From Bergeyella zoohelcum ATCC 43767 (GTDB taxonomy: Bacteria > Bacteroidota > Bacteroidia > Flavobacteriales > Weeksellaceae), in the NCBI RefSeq assembly GCF_000301075.1, contig NZ_JH932293.1, positions 1,039,755 through 1,103,754 of the forward strand: a DNA stretch of 64,000 nucleotides. Reading direction: 5' to 3'. The translations under genes were made by a program, and so were the position numbers. The notes beneath the pieces were generated by a model. The model saw nothing but the letters and a program-made list of their open reading frames with translations. It was not told the DNA's origin and ran no database searches. Each line of letters begins with the position of its first letter. Position 1 is the stretch's first letter. Shown piece by piece: positions 52,649 to 60,831 of the stretch.

Positions 52649-53503
52649 CTATTCCACCATAAAAACGATAGGTACAGAATAATAAGAGCGTACTTTTTCT
52701 CCTTGATAAACAGCAGGTGTCCATTTTTTCTTGATTTTTTTAATGGATTCCAATGCTATTTTGTTAAAATCTTTGTCATTACCATTCGCTTTGAGCTGGG
52801 TAATCGTACCATCTCTTTCTACTACGAAAGAGATCACAGTGCTCAGTTTTCCATCTTCAGCATACAAATCTTCCTCTTGAAGATAGCTGGCTATATTTTG
52901 TCTAAAAAGATTGATTCCGCCAGGGAATTCGGCTTCTTTATCTACGGCAGTCATAATGGTATTATGATCCACTTTGGGCTGCACAATATTTTGAGTTCCT
53001 ACTAAAGTATTTCCACTTCCCGTACCCGAAGTATTTTGAATTATCGTAGGAGTGTAATGTGTAGTAGATACTCCCACTTGTGTTTGGGTAGAAGCTATGG
53101 CTTCATCATAATCTTTTACCTTTGCAGCAGGTTTCTCTTGTTTTGCCCCTCGGGTAGGTGTAGGTACTGTAGCATCAAAAGTTTTCTTTTTCTCTACTTC
53201 TATTATTTGAGGTTTTTCCTCCTGAACGGCAGGTGCTACTTTTTTAGGTGGAAGCATGATTTCTTGGAAATCAACAGGCTTCAAATCATGTTTATCTCCT
53301 GTATTCTGAGTAGGAACAGGCTTTTCCTGAAGTCTCGACCATACCAATGGCGTAACGGCAATGGCCACAAAAGATGCTACTCCTAAAAAAACTGCTTTAG
53401 CTAGATAAACACCCTCATCTCTCCTAAGTACGAAAGCACCATAGTCTTTGTTTCTTCCTTGAAAGATGACTTCATCAAGGGATTTTTTATTCATTTTCTT
53501 CAT
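52649..53503 (-). CDS. tonB: Energy transducer TonB
   Basis: TonB spans the periplasm to energise TonB-dependent receptors such as those at 14801 and 32581. The 284-residue product begins KKSLDEVIFQGRNKDYGAFVLRR, the N-terminal cytoplasmic motif typical of Bacteroidota TonB. One membrane helix (about 32-53) and a Pro/Lys/Glu-rich linker (about 60-130) follow. The C-terminal TonB domain contains DGKLSTVISFVVERDGTITQLKANGN and IKKIKKKWTPAVYQGEKVRSYYSVPIVF. No exbB or exbD is adjacent. Confidence 0.92.
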   Translation of the reverse strand: MKKMNKKSLDEVIFQGRNKDYGAFVLRRDEGVYLAKAVFLGVASFVAIAVTPLVWSRLQEKPVPTQNTGDKHDLKPVDFQEIMLPPKKVAPAVQEEKPQIIEVEKKKTFDATVPTPTRGAKQEKPAAKVKDYDEAIASTQTQVGVSTTHYTPTIIQNTSGTGSGNTLVGTQNIVQPKVDHNTIMTAVDKEAEFPGGINLFRQNIASYLQEEDLYAEDGKLSTVISFVVERDGTITQLKANGNDKDFNKIALESIKKIKKKWTPAVYQGEKVRSYYSVPIVFMVE

Positions 53504-53864
53504 TTTGTGTATTTTTTAATTGAGTTACTAATTAATTAAACTTCTTTTTATCGATTAAACAAATATTTTGCCAAAACATCATCTATTTAAAATTAACCTT
53601 TTTTATTCTGAGGTGCTTTGTCAAAGCTTTTAGTACTCTGGTAAAGTATCAAAAACAATGAAAATCATATAGTTAAATATCTTTTATCAATACATTGACT
53701 ATTTTTAATAAAAAAATCATTGTACTCCGTTTTTTTACTTTTTAATGGATATTTTTATCTAAATAAGTCTAGATGGCTTCATTATCTCACTCTAAAATCC
53801 ATTGTCTGTTCTCATTTGAGATTACGGCTAATTTCTCTACCTTTGTCTTCCAAAAAATATATTC
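53504..53864 (+). promoter_or_regulatory. Divergent intergenic region with the promoter of the M3 peptidase gene
   Basis: The 361-base gap is AT-rich with no ORF. TTTG at 53815-53818 and TACCTTTG at 53838-53845 form a near-ideal Bacteroidota promoter: -33 TTTG, 19-base spacer, -7 TAnnTTTG. It leaves a leader of about 15 bases before the peptidase ATG at 53865. No equally clear box serves tonB on the other strand. Confidence 0.65.
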
Positions 53865-55880
53865 ATGAATAATCCACTTTTACATCCTTTTAATACTCCT
53901 TACCAAACCGCTCCTTTTCAGGAAATTAAAGAAGAGCATTATTTGCCTGCTTTCCGAGAACTTATTCAAAAAGCGGAAGCAGAAATTCACCAAATTACGG
54001 ATAATACTGAAGCTCCATCGTTTGAAAATACCATTGAAGCACTTGCATATTCTGGAAGTCAATTGGATGTGGTATCTCATATTTTTTTCAATCTTAATTC
54101 TGCGGAAACCAATGACCAAATTCAGCAAATCGCTCAAGAGATTTCCCCTCTACTTACTGAATTTTCATCTAAAATCTCTCAAAACGAGATGCTTTTCGGT
54201 AGGATTAAACAAGTGTTCGACCAAAAAGATACACTCTCACTCAATACAGAACAACAAACATTACTGGATGAAACTTATAAAGGGTTTGTAAGAAATGGGG
54301 CTTTATTGAGCGATGATGATAAGAAGAAATTAGAACAAATCAACAGAGATTTATCTATTAAATCTCTACAATTCGGGCAGAATGTACTTGCTGCTACTAA
54401 TGCGTATTACAAGCATATCCAAGATAAAAATGAACTTAAAGGAATCCCTGAATCTATCCTCTCCCAGTATGCTGAAGAAGCGAAAGAAAGAGGGCTAGAG
54501 GGATATGTGATTACGCTACAATACCCGAGCTATATTCCGCTGATGACCTATGCCGAAAATAGAGCTTTGAGAGCAGAGTTGGCACTAGCAAATGGTAAAA
54601 AGTCTTTTGATCATGGTGAATATGACAATCAGAATTTGATTAAAGAAATCACTCATCTTCGTCAGCAAAAAGCACAATTATTAGGGTATGCTCATTTTGC
54701 GGATTATGTTCTGGAAGAGAGAATGGCAAAGTCCTCAGCTATGGTTTTGAATTTTTTAAACGAACTGTTAGAAAAAGCTACGCCCTACGCCCAAAAGGAA
54801 ATTGAGGAATTAAAATCACTGGCACAAGCAGATGGTATCTCACAAATGCAAGGATATGACCACGCTTTTTATGCTGAAAAACTCCGAAAAGCGAAGTTCG
54901 ACCTCAATGATGAAGAACTGAAACCGTATTTCCAACTCGAAAAAGTACAAGACGCGGTGTTTCAGCTGGCTGGAAGACTCTTTGATGTGCAATTTGAAGA
55001 AATTTACCATGTACAAAAATACCATGAAGAAGTCCGAGTGTATAAAGTCATTTCGTCAGGACAAGAATCCATACTCTATGTAGATTATCACCCAAGAAAA
55101 GGCAAAAGAGCAGGGGCATGGATGACCAGTTATCGTAATCAGTATAAGAAAAATGGTGAAAACTATCGCCCTCATATTTCCGTAGTATGCAATTTTAGTA
55201 AACCTACTGCCGATACGCCGAGTTTGCTCACTTTCCAAGAGGTAACTACGCTATTTCATGAGTTCGGGCATGCCTTACATGGACTTTTGGCCGATACGCA
55301 GTATCCTAATCTTTCGGGAACATCTGTAAAATGGGACTTTGTGGAACTGCCATCGCAGTTTTTAGAAAACTACTGCTATGAGCCTGAATTTCTAAAATCT
55401 TTCGCTAAGCATTATCAAACAGGAGAAGTGCTATCCGATGAAAAAATAGAAAAACTATCTCTTTCTAAGAACTTTATGGAAGGCTATCAAACGCTTAGAC
55501 AGCTCGGATTTGGGCTTTTAGATATGGCATATCATACCCAAATTATGGATAGTAATTTTGATATAAAAACCTTTGAAGATAGCATCACTGAACGCACTAA
55601 TCTTTATCCTAAAAACCCTGAAACGGCTATAAGTACAAGTTTTTCACATATCTTCCAAGGAGGGTATTCCGCGGGATATTATTCGTACAAATGGGCAGAA
55701 GTTTTGGATGCGGATGCTTTCCAATATTTTAAAGAAAATGGAATCTTTCACCCAGAAACAGCTCAGAAATATAAAAAACTACTCTCCAGCGGAGGGACAC
55801 AAGATCCTATGGAACTCTATATCGCCTTCCGAGGCAGAGCTCCAAAAGTAGAGAGTTTATTAAAAAGAGCGTTTGGATAA
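53865..55880 (+). CDS. M3 family zinc metallopeptidase (oligopeptidase A/Dcp type)
   Basis: A 671-residue cytoplasmic oligopeptidase that should cut short peptides, for example degraded signal peptides. The N-terminal half is helical (NPLLHPFNTPYQTAPFQEIKEEHYLPAF is the typical start). The zinc motif is LFHEFGHALHG with HEFGH at 465-469, and a third ligand Glu lies about 25-30 residues later in FVELPSQFLENYC. The late SHIFQGGYSAGYYSYKWAEVLDADAF motif contributes substrate-binding His and Tyr residues. No signal peptide. The next gene starts 30 bases later. Confidence 0.94.
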   Translation: MNNPLLHPFNTPYQTAPFQEIKEEHYLPAFRELIQKAEAEIHQITDNTEAPSFENTIEALAYSGSQLDVVSHIFFNLNSAETNDQIQQIAQEISPLLTEFSSKISQNEMLFGRIKQVFDQKDTLSLNTEQQTLLDETYKGFVRNGALLSDDDKKKLEQINRDLSIKSLQFGQNVLAATNAYYKHIQDKNELKGIPESILSQYAEEAKERGLEGYVITLQYPSYIPLMTYAENRALRAELALANGKKSFDHGEYDNQNLIKEITHLRQQKAQLLGYAHFADYVLEERMAKSSAMVLNFLNELLEKATPYAQKEIEELKSLAQADGISQMQGYDHAFYAEKLRKAKFDLNDEELKPYFQLEKVQDAVFQLAGRLFDVQFEEIYHVQKYHEEVRVYKVISSGQESILYVDYHPRKGKRAGAWMTSYRNQYKKNGENYRPHISVVCNFSKPTADTPSLLTFQEVTTLFHEFGHALHGLLADTQYPNLSGTSVKWDFVELPSQFLENYCYEPEFLKSFAKHYQTGEVLSDEKIEKLSLSKNFMEGYQTLRQLGFGLLDMAYHTQIMDSNFDIKTFEDSITERTNLYPKNPETAISTSFSHIFQGGYSAGYYSYKWAEVLDADAFQYFKENGIFHPETAQKYKKLLSSGGTQDPMELYIAFRGRAPKVESLLKRAFG

Positions 55881-55910
55881 CAAGTTAAATTATTTAAACT
55901 ATTTTATTAG

Positions 55911-56933
55911 ATGAAAAAAAGTATCATTAAAGGAGCAGGTTTTTATGTTCCTGAAAATAGAGTTACCAATGATGATTTGTCTAAAGTAATGAATACCAAT
56001 GATGAATGGATAAGAGAACGAACTGGTATCATAGAAAGAAGACATAGAAAAAATAAGAATGATGACCAAGAAACTACCGCATACTTAGGATACAAAGCGG
56101 CGGAAATGGCATTAAAAAACGCAGGAATCACAGCACAAGAAATAGACCATATCATCTTCGCTACCCTTTCTCCAGATTATTTCTTTCCTGGCTGTGGAGT
56201 ACTTCTCCAAGAGATGTTAGGGTGTGATACCATTGGTGCTTTGGATGTGAGAAACCAATGTTCAGGATTTATTTACAGCTTGGGAGTTGCCAATGCGTTT
56301 ATTAAATCAGGGTTATACAAAAATATTTTGGTGGTAGGTGCAGAAATTCATTCTTTCGGGTTAGATTTTTCTGATGAAGGTAGAGGCGTTTCTGTCATTT
56401 TCGGTGATGGTGCAGGTGCCGTGGTACTTTCTGCTACGGAAGATGAAAATGCAGGTGATATTTTGGCGGTGAATATGCACTCCGAAGGAAAATATGCAGA
56501 TGAACTTTGTACCAAATTTCCTGGAACAAAATACGGATGGAGTGACCGACTGATAAAAGAGCCTAACGCCCTTACTTATGCCGAAGTTTATCCGTATATG
56601 AATGGTAATTTCGTGTTTAAACATGCCGTTACCCGATTCCCTGAATCAATGAACGAAGCACTGGAAGCAGCGGGTAAAACAGTGGAAGACTTAGACCTTT
56701 TCATTCCCCATCAGGCTAACCTAAGAATCTCTAAATTTATTCAAGAAAAATTCGGGCTACCTGATGAGAAAGTCTTTAACAATATCCAAAAGTACGGAAA
56801 TACCACCGCAGCTTCTATTCCTATTGCCCTATGCGAAGCGATACAACAAGGAAAACTAAAGAGAGGAGATCTCCTACTGATGTCAGCTTTCGGTAGTGGA
56901 TTTACTTGGGGAAGCGTATTAATGGAATACTAA
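55911..56933 (+). CDS. 3-oxoacyl-ACP synthase III family enzyme (FabH-like)
   Basis: A 340-residue thiolase-fold enzyme of the KAS III class, which condenses acyl-CoA with malonyl-ACP. The catalytic triad is visible: Cys117 in RNQCSGFIYSLG, His267 in FIPHQANLRIS and Asn297 in YGNTTAASIPI. The VTNDDLSKVMNTNDEWIRERTGI N-terminus is typical. Several FabH paralogues usually occur in flavobacteria, so this could start fatty acids or serve a specialised pathway. It is not next to plsX or rpmF, where the housekeeping fabH usually lies, so I leave the symbol empty. Confidence 0.92.
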   Translation: MKKSIIKGAGFYVPENRVTNDDLSKVMNTNDEWIRERTGIIERRHRKNKNDDQETTAYLGYKAAEMALKNAGITAQEIDHIIFATLSPDYFFPGCGVLLQEMLGCDTIGALDVRNQCSGFIYSLGVANAFIKSGLYKNILVVGAEIHSFGLDFSDEGRGVSVIFGDGAGAVVLSATEDENAGDILAVNMHSEGKYADELCTKFPGTKYGWSDRLIKEPNALTYAEVYPYMNGNFVFKHAVTRFPESMNEALEAAGKTVEDLDLFIPHQANLRISKFIQEKFGLPDEKVFNNIQKYGNTTAASIPIALCEAIQQGKLKRGDLLLMSAFGSGFTWGSVLMEY

Positions 56934-56992
56934 GGGTTTGAATTGGTTTGAAAAGTTTGAGATTGTTTATGGGTTTTAAAATGTGTTAACTC

Positions 56993-57095
56993 AGAAATTA
57001 TCTCGCTTAATGAATAGAAATAACCATTAAGGAATGAAGATAATGGAGCGTATTGTTGTTTTTTATTAAGAATTCATTTTATAGATGGAGCGAAG
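56993..57095 (+). repeat. Dispersed intergenic repeat, family 2, copy 3 (diverged)
   Basis: AAATTATCTCGCTTAATGAA, AACCATTAAGGAATG and TATTAAGAATTCATTTTAT follow the same order as the matching words at 29961-30056, with more divergence. ATGGAGCG recurs nearby at about 57043, 57084 and 57150. It belongs to a 421-base gene-free gap (56934-57354) that also contains the 23-bp tandem repeat. Confidence 0.45.
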
Positions 57096-57218
57096 TTCAT
57101 TAAGTTTAATATCCTTCACCTGATTTAGCTCGTCAAATGCTTAATAAAATGGAGCGTAGGGAGAGAAACTGAAATCTCTAAATGCCTCAATGGTAGAAAA
57201 AAGTAGAGATGAGTTTAT

Positions 57219-57287
57219 CGTATAGTGCAGTACGGTGCATTCGTATAGTGTAGTACGGTGCGTTCGTATAGTGTAGTACGATTTTAT
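57219..57287 (+). repeat. 23-bp tandem repeat, three units
   Basis: Units at 57219-57241, 57242-57264 and 57265-57287 begin CGTATAGTG(C/T)AGTACG. The first two continue GTGC(A/G)TT and the third diverges at its end. No spacers separate the units, so it is not CRISPR. It lies about 70 bases upstream of the truncated yggS. Confidence 0.9.
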
Positions 57288-57354
57288 GGATTGGGTGAAA
57301 TTCATTCAGCTGCAAAGTTAAGATGAGTGTAATAATACACAAAAGAATAAAAAT

Positions 57355-57732
57355 ATGAATGAGGAAATTTCACAAAACATTGCTTCGATACAAGAAAGAA
57401 TCAATCATGCGTGTCTAAAGAGCAATAGAAACCCCGATGAGGTGAAATTATTACTGGCTACGAAAACCGTTTCTCCCCAGCGGATAAAAATAGCCTTACA
57501 GGCAGGGCATACATTGATTGCCGAAAATAAAGTACAGGAACTCAAAGAAAAATATTCGGCGTTAAAAGAGATTTCCCATACCAATCATTTCATCGGACAT
57601 TTACAAACCAATAAAATAAAAGAGATTTTAAGATACGATGTTACTTGTATTCAATCACTTGACCGTATAGACTTGGCAGAAAAATTACAACAACGCTTGT
57701 GTAAAGGTGCATTAGAAATGAGTGAAAAATAA
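57355..57732 (+). pseudogene. Truncated YggS-family PLP-binding protein
   Basis: The 125-residue product matches the N-terminal half of YggS/PLPBP, a pyridoxal-phosphate homeostasis protein of about 220-240 residues. It has KLLLATKTVSP with the PLP lysine at Lys37, LIAENKVQELKEKY (family G-ENYVQE-like) and HFIGHLQTNKIKEI. Similarity ends near residue 112 (LAEKLQQRL), followed by a short unrelated tail CKGALEMSEK and a stop lying in the stem base of a terminator. The C-terminal barrel half, which holds the phosphate-binding loop, is missing. I see no continuation in other frames. It is most likely a deletion relic. Confidence 0.8.
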
Positions 57733-57763
57733 AAAGCTGTCCGAAAAAGGACAGCTTTTTTGT
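57729..57763. terminator. Bidirectional intrinsic terminator between yggS remnant and ABC permease
   Basis: The core of this hairpin (AAAAAGCTGTCC, short loop, GGACAGCTTTTT) is identical to the secDF terminator at 26004-26036. A and T runs flank it, so it can stop transcripts from both the truncated yggS and the convergent permease gene. Confidence 0.9.
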
Positions 57764-57784
57764 TATTTTTGAATGTATATTAGA

Positions 57785-59095
57785 TTAGCTCTCTTTTATC
57801 CATTTCCAAAGTTCTTTCATGGTAGTTTTGTTTCCGTACATCAGAATTCCGATGCGATAAATTTTAGAGGCGATGAATACCATGAAAAGTGAGCTGGCAA
57901 TGAGCAAAACCATGGATAGTATTAGCTCCCACACTGGAACTCCGAAGGGGATTCTCGCTACCATAGCCACAGGAGATGTGAAAGGAATGATGGAGAGCCA
58001 AAATCCAATAGGTCCATCGGGATTATTGATGAAGCTAAAGCTTCCATACATGCCTAGCATTAAAGGAATAACAGCAAATAGGCTAAACTGCTGTGTTTCT
58101 GTTTCGTTATCTACGGCAGAGCCAATTGCTGCATACATAGAGCTGTAAAAAATATATCCGAAAAGAAAAAAGAAAAGGAATACAAAAATGACCAAAGGTA
58201 CATTCATTTCTAGCAGAATATGAGAAATATTGGTGGCCATTTCCTGGATATTCATATTGTCCATATTGGCATTTCCTTCTGGAATGGTATTTTGAAGTGA
58301 AGAAAACCCTGTATTGAGTACTAAAGCACCAATGATTGCCATGGTAATCCATACACAAAACTGAGTAAGTGCCACCAGAGTAACTCCTATGATTTTCCCT
58401 AACATCAAGTGAAAAGGCTTTACAGAAGAGATGATGATTTCTACTACGCGGTTATTTTTTTCCTCCAGAACGCTACGCATCACCCGCACACCATACATCA
58501 GGATGAACATAAATGTAACATACATCAGGAACATGCCTAGACCATATTTTACACCGAAATCCAAATCAGTATTGGTATCGCTGCTGGCATTAATATTGGT
58601 GGTTTTAAGGTCAAAATCTTTATCTAATTCCTTTACTTGCTCGGTAGTAAGGTGCATAGACTTTGCTTTTTCTTCTCTTAATACCGAAGTTAAATCATCA
58701 ATGATTTTATATTTAGTGGTAAAATTAAGATTGTCATTGATGAGTAATTCAGATTTTTTTTGGTGTGAACTGAAATCTTGATTTTCAATATTTTCAATGA
58801 TGAGAAGTCCGTCTATGCTTTCTGATTCTTTCAGTGCATTTCTATGTACTTTTTCATCATTAAGAGGAATGTCTATGTATTTGATAGTGTTATTAGATTT
58901 CAGTTTATCTTTGTATAGTCCACTTTTGTCCACTACCTGAATCACTGTTTCTGAGCTATTGGCGATAATAAGTCCGCTAACAAAACCTCCCAATGCTAAA
59001 ACAAGGATAGGAGATAAAATAGTGAGAATGATAAAAGATTTCTTTTTTACTTGGGTAAGAAATTCTCTACGAGCTACAAGGAATATATTTCGCAT
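57785..59095 (-). CDS. ABC-2 type transporter permease (NatB-like)
   Basis: A 436-residue membrane protein: an N-terminal helix (about 22-42), a large extracytoplasmic domain (about 43-175), and five or more helices in the C-terminal half. The start MRNIFLVARREFLTQVKKKSFIILTILSPI and the VRVMRSVLEEKNNRVVEIIISSVKPFHLMLGKIIG segment (about 205-239) are typical of ABC-2 exporters of the NatB/YhaP type. It pairs with the upstream ATPase gene (21 bases). The substrate is unknown; sodium or peptide export is possible. Confidence 0.9.
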   Translation of the reverse strand: MRNIFLVARREFLTQVKKKSFIILTILSPILVLALGGFVSGLIIANSSETVIQVVDKSGLYKDKLKSNNTIKYIDIPLNDEKVHRNALKESESIDGLLIIENIENQDFSSHQKKSELLINDNLNFTTKYKIIDDLTSVLREEKAKSMHLTTEQVKELDKDFDLKTTNINASSDTNTDLDFGVKYGLGMFLMYVTFMFILMYGVRVMRSVLEEKNNRVVEIIISSVKPFHLMLGKIIGVTLVALTQFCVWITMAIIGALVLNTGFSSLQNTIPEGNANMDNMNIQEMATNISHILLEMNVPLVIFVFLFFFLFGYIFYSSMYAAIGSAVDNETETQQFSLFAVIPLMLGMYGSFSFINNPDGPIGFWLSIIPFTSPVAMVARIPFGVPVWELILSMVLLIASSLFMVFIASKIYRIGILMYGNKTTMKELWKWIKES

Positions 59096-59116
59096 AAATA
59101 TTTTACAATTAATGAT

Positions 59117-60019
59117 TTACTGAACTGCTTGGATGAATACTTCGTTCATACTCGGAATTTTCTCCTCGAAAAGCCGGATAGGTCCTATTGATGTTAAAGC
59201 GTTTAAAAGTATCAGTTGCTCTTCGGTGCTTTCTATTTCAAAGTGCAATAGACTTTCTGATTTTTCCTCATTGTAAATAGGGTATTGGAGGGTAAACTGT
59301 TGGAGTTTTTCGATGTTAGGGTTTTGAATGGTAACTCGATACATGGATTGTTTGTACTGTTCTCTTACATCGAATACTTTTCCGTCAATAATTTTTTGGG
59401 AATTATTGATAAGTGCTACAAAATCGCACATCTGTTCTACGCTTTCCATTCTGTGTGTAGAGAGAATGATGGTAGTCCCTTGTGCTTTTAGTTCTAAGAT
59501 TTGGTCTTTGATAAGATTAGCATTTACGGGGTCAAATCCAGAGAAAGGTTCGTCAAGGATTAATAGTTCAGGACGATGAAGTACTGTTACCACAAACTGT
59601 ATTTTTTGTGCCATTCCCTTGGAAAGTTCCGAAAGTTTTTTCTTCCACCATTGATCAATGTGAAGCTTTTCAAACCAATATTTTGCCTGTTCCATGGCTT
59701 CTTTCTTGGTCATCCCTTTCAGCTCTCCAAAGTAGATGATTTGGTCTCCCACAGTCATGTTTTTGTAGAGTCCTCTCTCTTCTGGCATATAGCCTATCTT
59801 TTGGATATGATGTGGAGCGAGGGGGACTCCGTCAATGAATACTTGGCCGCTATCGGGCTGAGTAATTTGGTTAATGATTCTGATGAAAGAAGTTTTTCCT
59901 GCACCATTCGGGCCTAGAAGTCCATAGATACTTCCCTTAGGAACATGAATATTAAAATCTTTTAGGGCAATTTTCTTCCCTGCGTTGTAGGTTTTTAAAA
60001 TGTTTTCCGCTCTTAACAT
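59117..60019 (-). CDS. ABC transporter ATP-binding protein
   Basis: A 300-residue ATPase from the ATG at 60019. A longer frame from 60130 exists, but MLRAENILKTYNAGKKIALKDF is the normal N-terminus, and a -7 promoter box lies inside the longer frame five bases before 60019. It has Walker A GLLGPNGAGKTSF (about 34-46), signature LSKGMAQK, Walker B LLILDEPFSGFD and H-loop STHRMESVEQM. A C-terminal extension of about 80 residues resembles NatA-type ATPases. It works with the permease downstream. Confidence 0.93.
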   Translation of the reverse strand: MLRAENILKTYNAGKKIALKDFNIHVPKGSIYGLLGPNGAGKTSFIRIINQITQPDSGQVFIDGVPLAPHHIQKIGYMPEERGLYKNMTVGDQIIYFGELKGMTKKEAMEQAKYWFEKLHIDQWWKKKLSELSKGMAQKIQFVVTVLHRPELLILDEPFSGFDPVNANLIKDQILELKAQGTTIILSTHRMESVEQMCDFVALINNSQKIIDGKVFDVREQYKQSMYRVTIQNPNIEKLQQFTLQYPIYNEEKSESLLHFEIESTEEQLILLNALTSIGPIRLFEEKIPSMNEVFIQAVQ

Positions 60020-60024
60020 AATGG

Positions 60025-60032
60025 CAAAAATA
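60025..60032 (-). promoter_or_regulatory. -7 promoter box of the ABC transporter operon
   Basis: Read on the minus strand this is TATTTTTG, five bases before the ATG at 60019, implying a leaderless or near-leaderless mRNA. This supports the shorter start of the ATPase. Confidence 0.5.
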
Positions 60033-60110
60033 CTGTTTTTATTTGAAAGTTTGTGCTTTAGAAATGGGAAATTAGGGTTTGTATAATGTGTGAGTATAAG
60101 TGTTTTAGAA

Positions 60111-60262
60111 ATTAGAAAGCTAATTGTCATTCGCCGCCCACCCGCTACTAAAAACCTACTGCTTACTGCCTATGGAATAAAAGCACTCAAAAAGCCATAA
60201 GCAGTAGGTTGTATGCCAAAAGTCTTTGTACTTTATACCTTATACATTGTACAATCCCTTAG
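60111..60262 (+). repeat. Dispersed word-repeat element before the 21-bp array
   Basis: CCTACTGCTTACTGCC (60155-60170) is answered by the reversed AAGCAGTAGG near 60200, so the element can fold back. Further words are AAATTAGAAAGCTAATTG and TTTGTACTTTATACC followed by ACATTGTAC. Similar words occur at 18250-18375 and 40341-40560. Confidence 0.5.
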
Positions 60263-60677
60263 TTCAGAAATAGACCAGCATGGTGCAGAAATGGATTATC
60301 ACGGTGCAGAAATGAATTATCACGGTGCAGAAATGAATCATCATGGTGCAGAAATGAGTCATCATGGTGCAGAAATGAATCATCACAGTGCAGAAATGAA
60401 TTATCACGGTGCAGAAATGAATTATCACGGTACAGAAATGAATTATCACGGTGCAGAAATGAATTATCACGGTGCAGAAATGGATTATCACTATGCAGAA
60501 ATGAATCATCACAGTGCAGAAATGGATTATTACTATGCAGAAATGAATTATCACGGTGCAGAAATGAATCATCACGGTGCAGAAATGAATCATCATGGTG
60601 TAGAAATGGATTATCACGGTGCAGAAATGAATCATCATGGTGCAGAAATGGATTATCACTATGCAGAAATGAACTAA
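60213..60677 (+). CDS. Doubtful ORF across the 21-bp tandem repeat
   Basis: A 154-codon frame runs from an ATG inside the preceding word-repeat element through the whole array. It would encode a heptapeptide repeat of the form E-M-(N/D/S)-(Y/H)-H-(G/S/Y)-A. The start is not preceded by a promoter box. The first 17 codons are repeat DNA, and the opposite strand is equally open, which favours a non-coding array. If expressed it would be a His/Glu/Met-rich repetitive protein. Confidence 0.25.
   Translation: MPKVFVLYTLYIVQSLSSEIDQHGAEMDYHGAEMNYHGAEMNHHGAEMSHHGAEMNHHSAEMNYHGAEMNYHGTEMNYHGAEMNYHGAEMDYHYAEMNHHSAEMDYYYAEMNYHGAEMNHHGAEMNHHGVEMDYHGAEMNHHGAEMDYHYAEMN
60264..60676 (+). repeat. 21-bp minisatellite, about 19-20 units
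   Basis: Units follow GAAATGAATTATCACGGTGCA with variants at a few positions (AAT/GAT/AGT, TAT/CAT, CAC/CAT/TAC, GGT/AGT/TAT, GCA/ACA/GTA). The array is uninterrupted with no spacers. Both strands stay open because 21 is a multiple of three and the unit has no stop. Unit differences are mostly amino-acid-changing if translated. It lies between the ABC transporter operon and mnmE. Confidence 0.95.
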
Positions 60678-60699
60678 AACTATTTTGACAAAGTCTTCA

Positions 60700-60780
60700 A
60701 AACATAGATTTAGAGATTAGAAAGCAATTCATTAAAAGCTAAAGGTTATTCGCTAACGGCCAAAAGCTAACCGCTGTTTT
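60700..60780 (+). repeat. Word-repeat fragment upstream of mnmE
   Basis: AGAGATTAGAAAGCAATTC, AAAAGCTAAAGG and GCTAACGGCCAAAAGCTAAC belong to the same vocabulary as the spacers before nuoD and nuoF (GCTAACGGCCAAAAG also occurs at 4738-4752). Confidence 0.5.
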
Positions 60781-60819
60781 AAATATTTGGCTTAACATCT
60801 ATTCTCATGTACAAATCCG

Positions 60820-60827
60820 TATCTTTG
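60820..60827 (+). promoter_or_regulatory. -7 promoter box of mnmE
   Basis: TATCTTTG matches TAnnTTTG and ends four bases before the ATG at 60832. Transcription should start at the ATG, giving a leaderless mRNA. No clear -33 box is seen. Confidence 0.5.
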
Positions 60828-60831
60828 TGCT

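Noticed and set aside
57219-57287. CRISPR array
   Set aside because: The 23-bp units are directly adjacent with no spacers and only three copies; the same objection applies to the 21-bp array at 60264. No cas genes are present.
60020-60130. A 37-residue N-terminal extension of the ABC ATPase
   Set aside because: The extension is unlike ABC ATPase N-termini and contains a -7 promoter box just before the internal ATG at 60019.
60264-60659. A 131-codon minus-strand ORF made of IIHFCTV-type repeats
   Set aside because: It is the reverse reading of the 21-bp tandem array, open only because the unit lacks stops in that frame.
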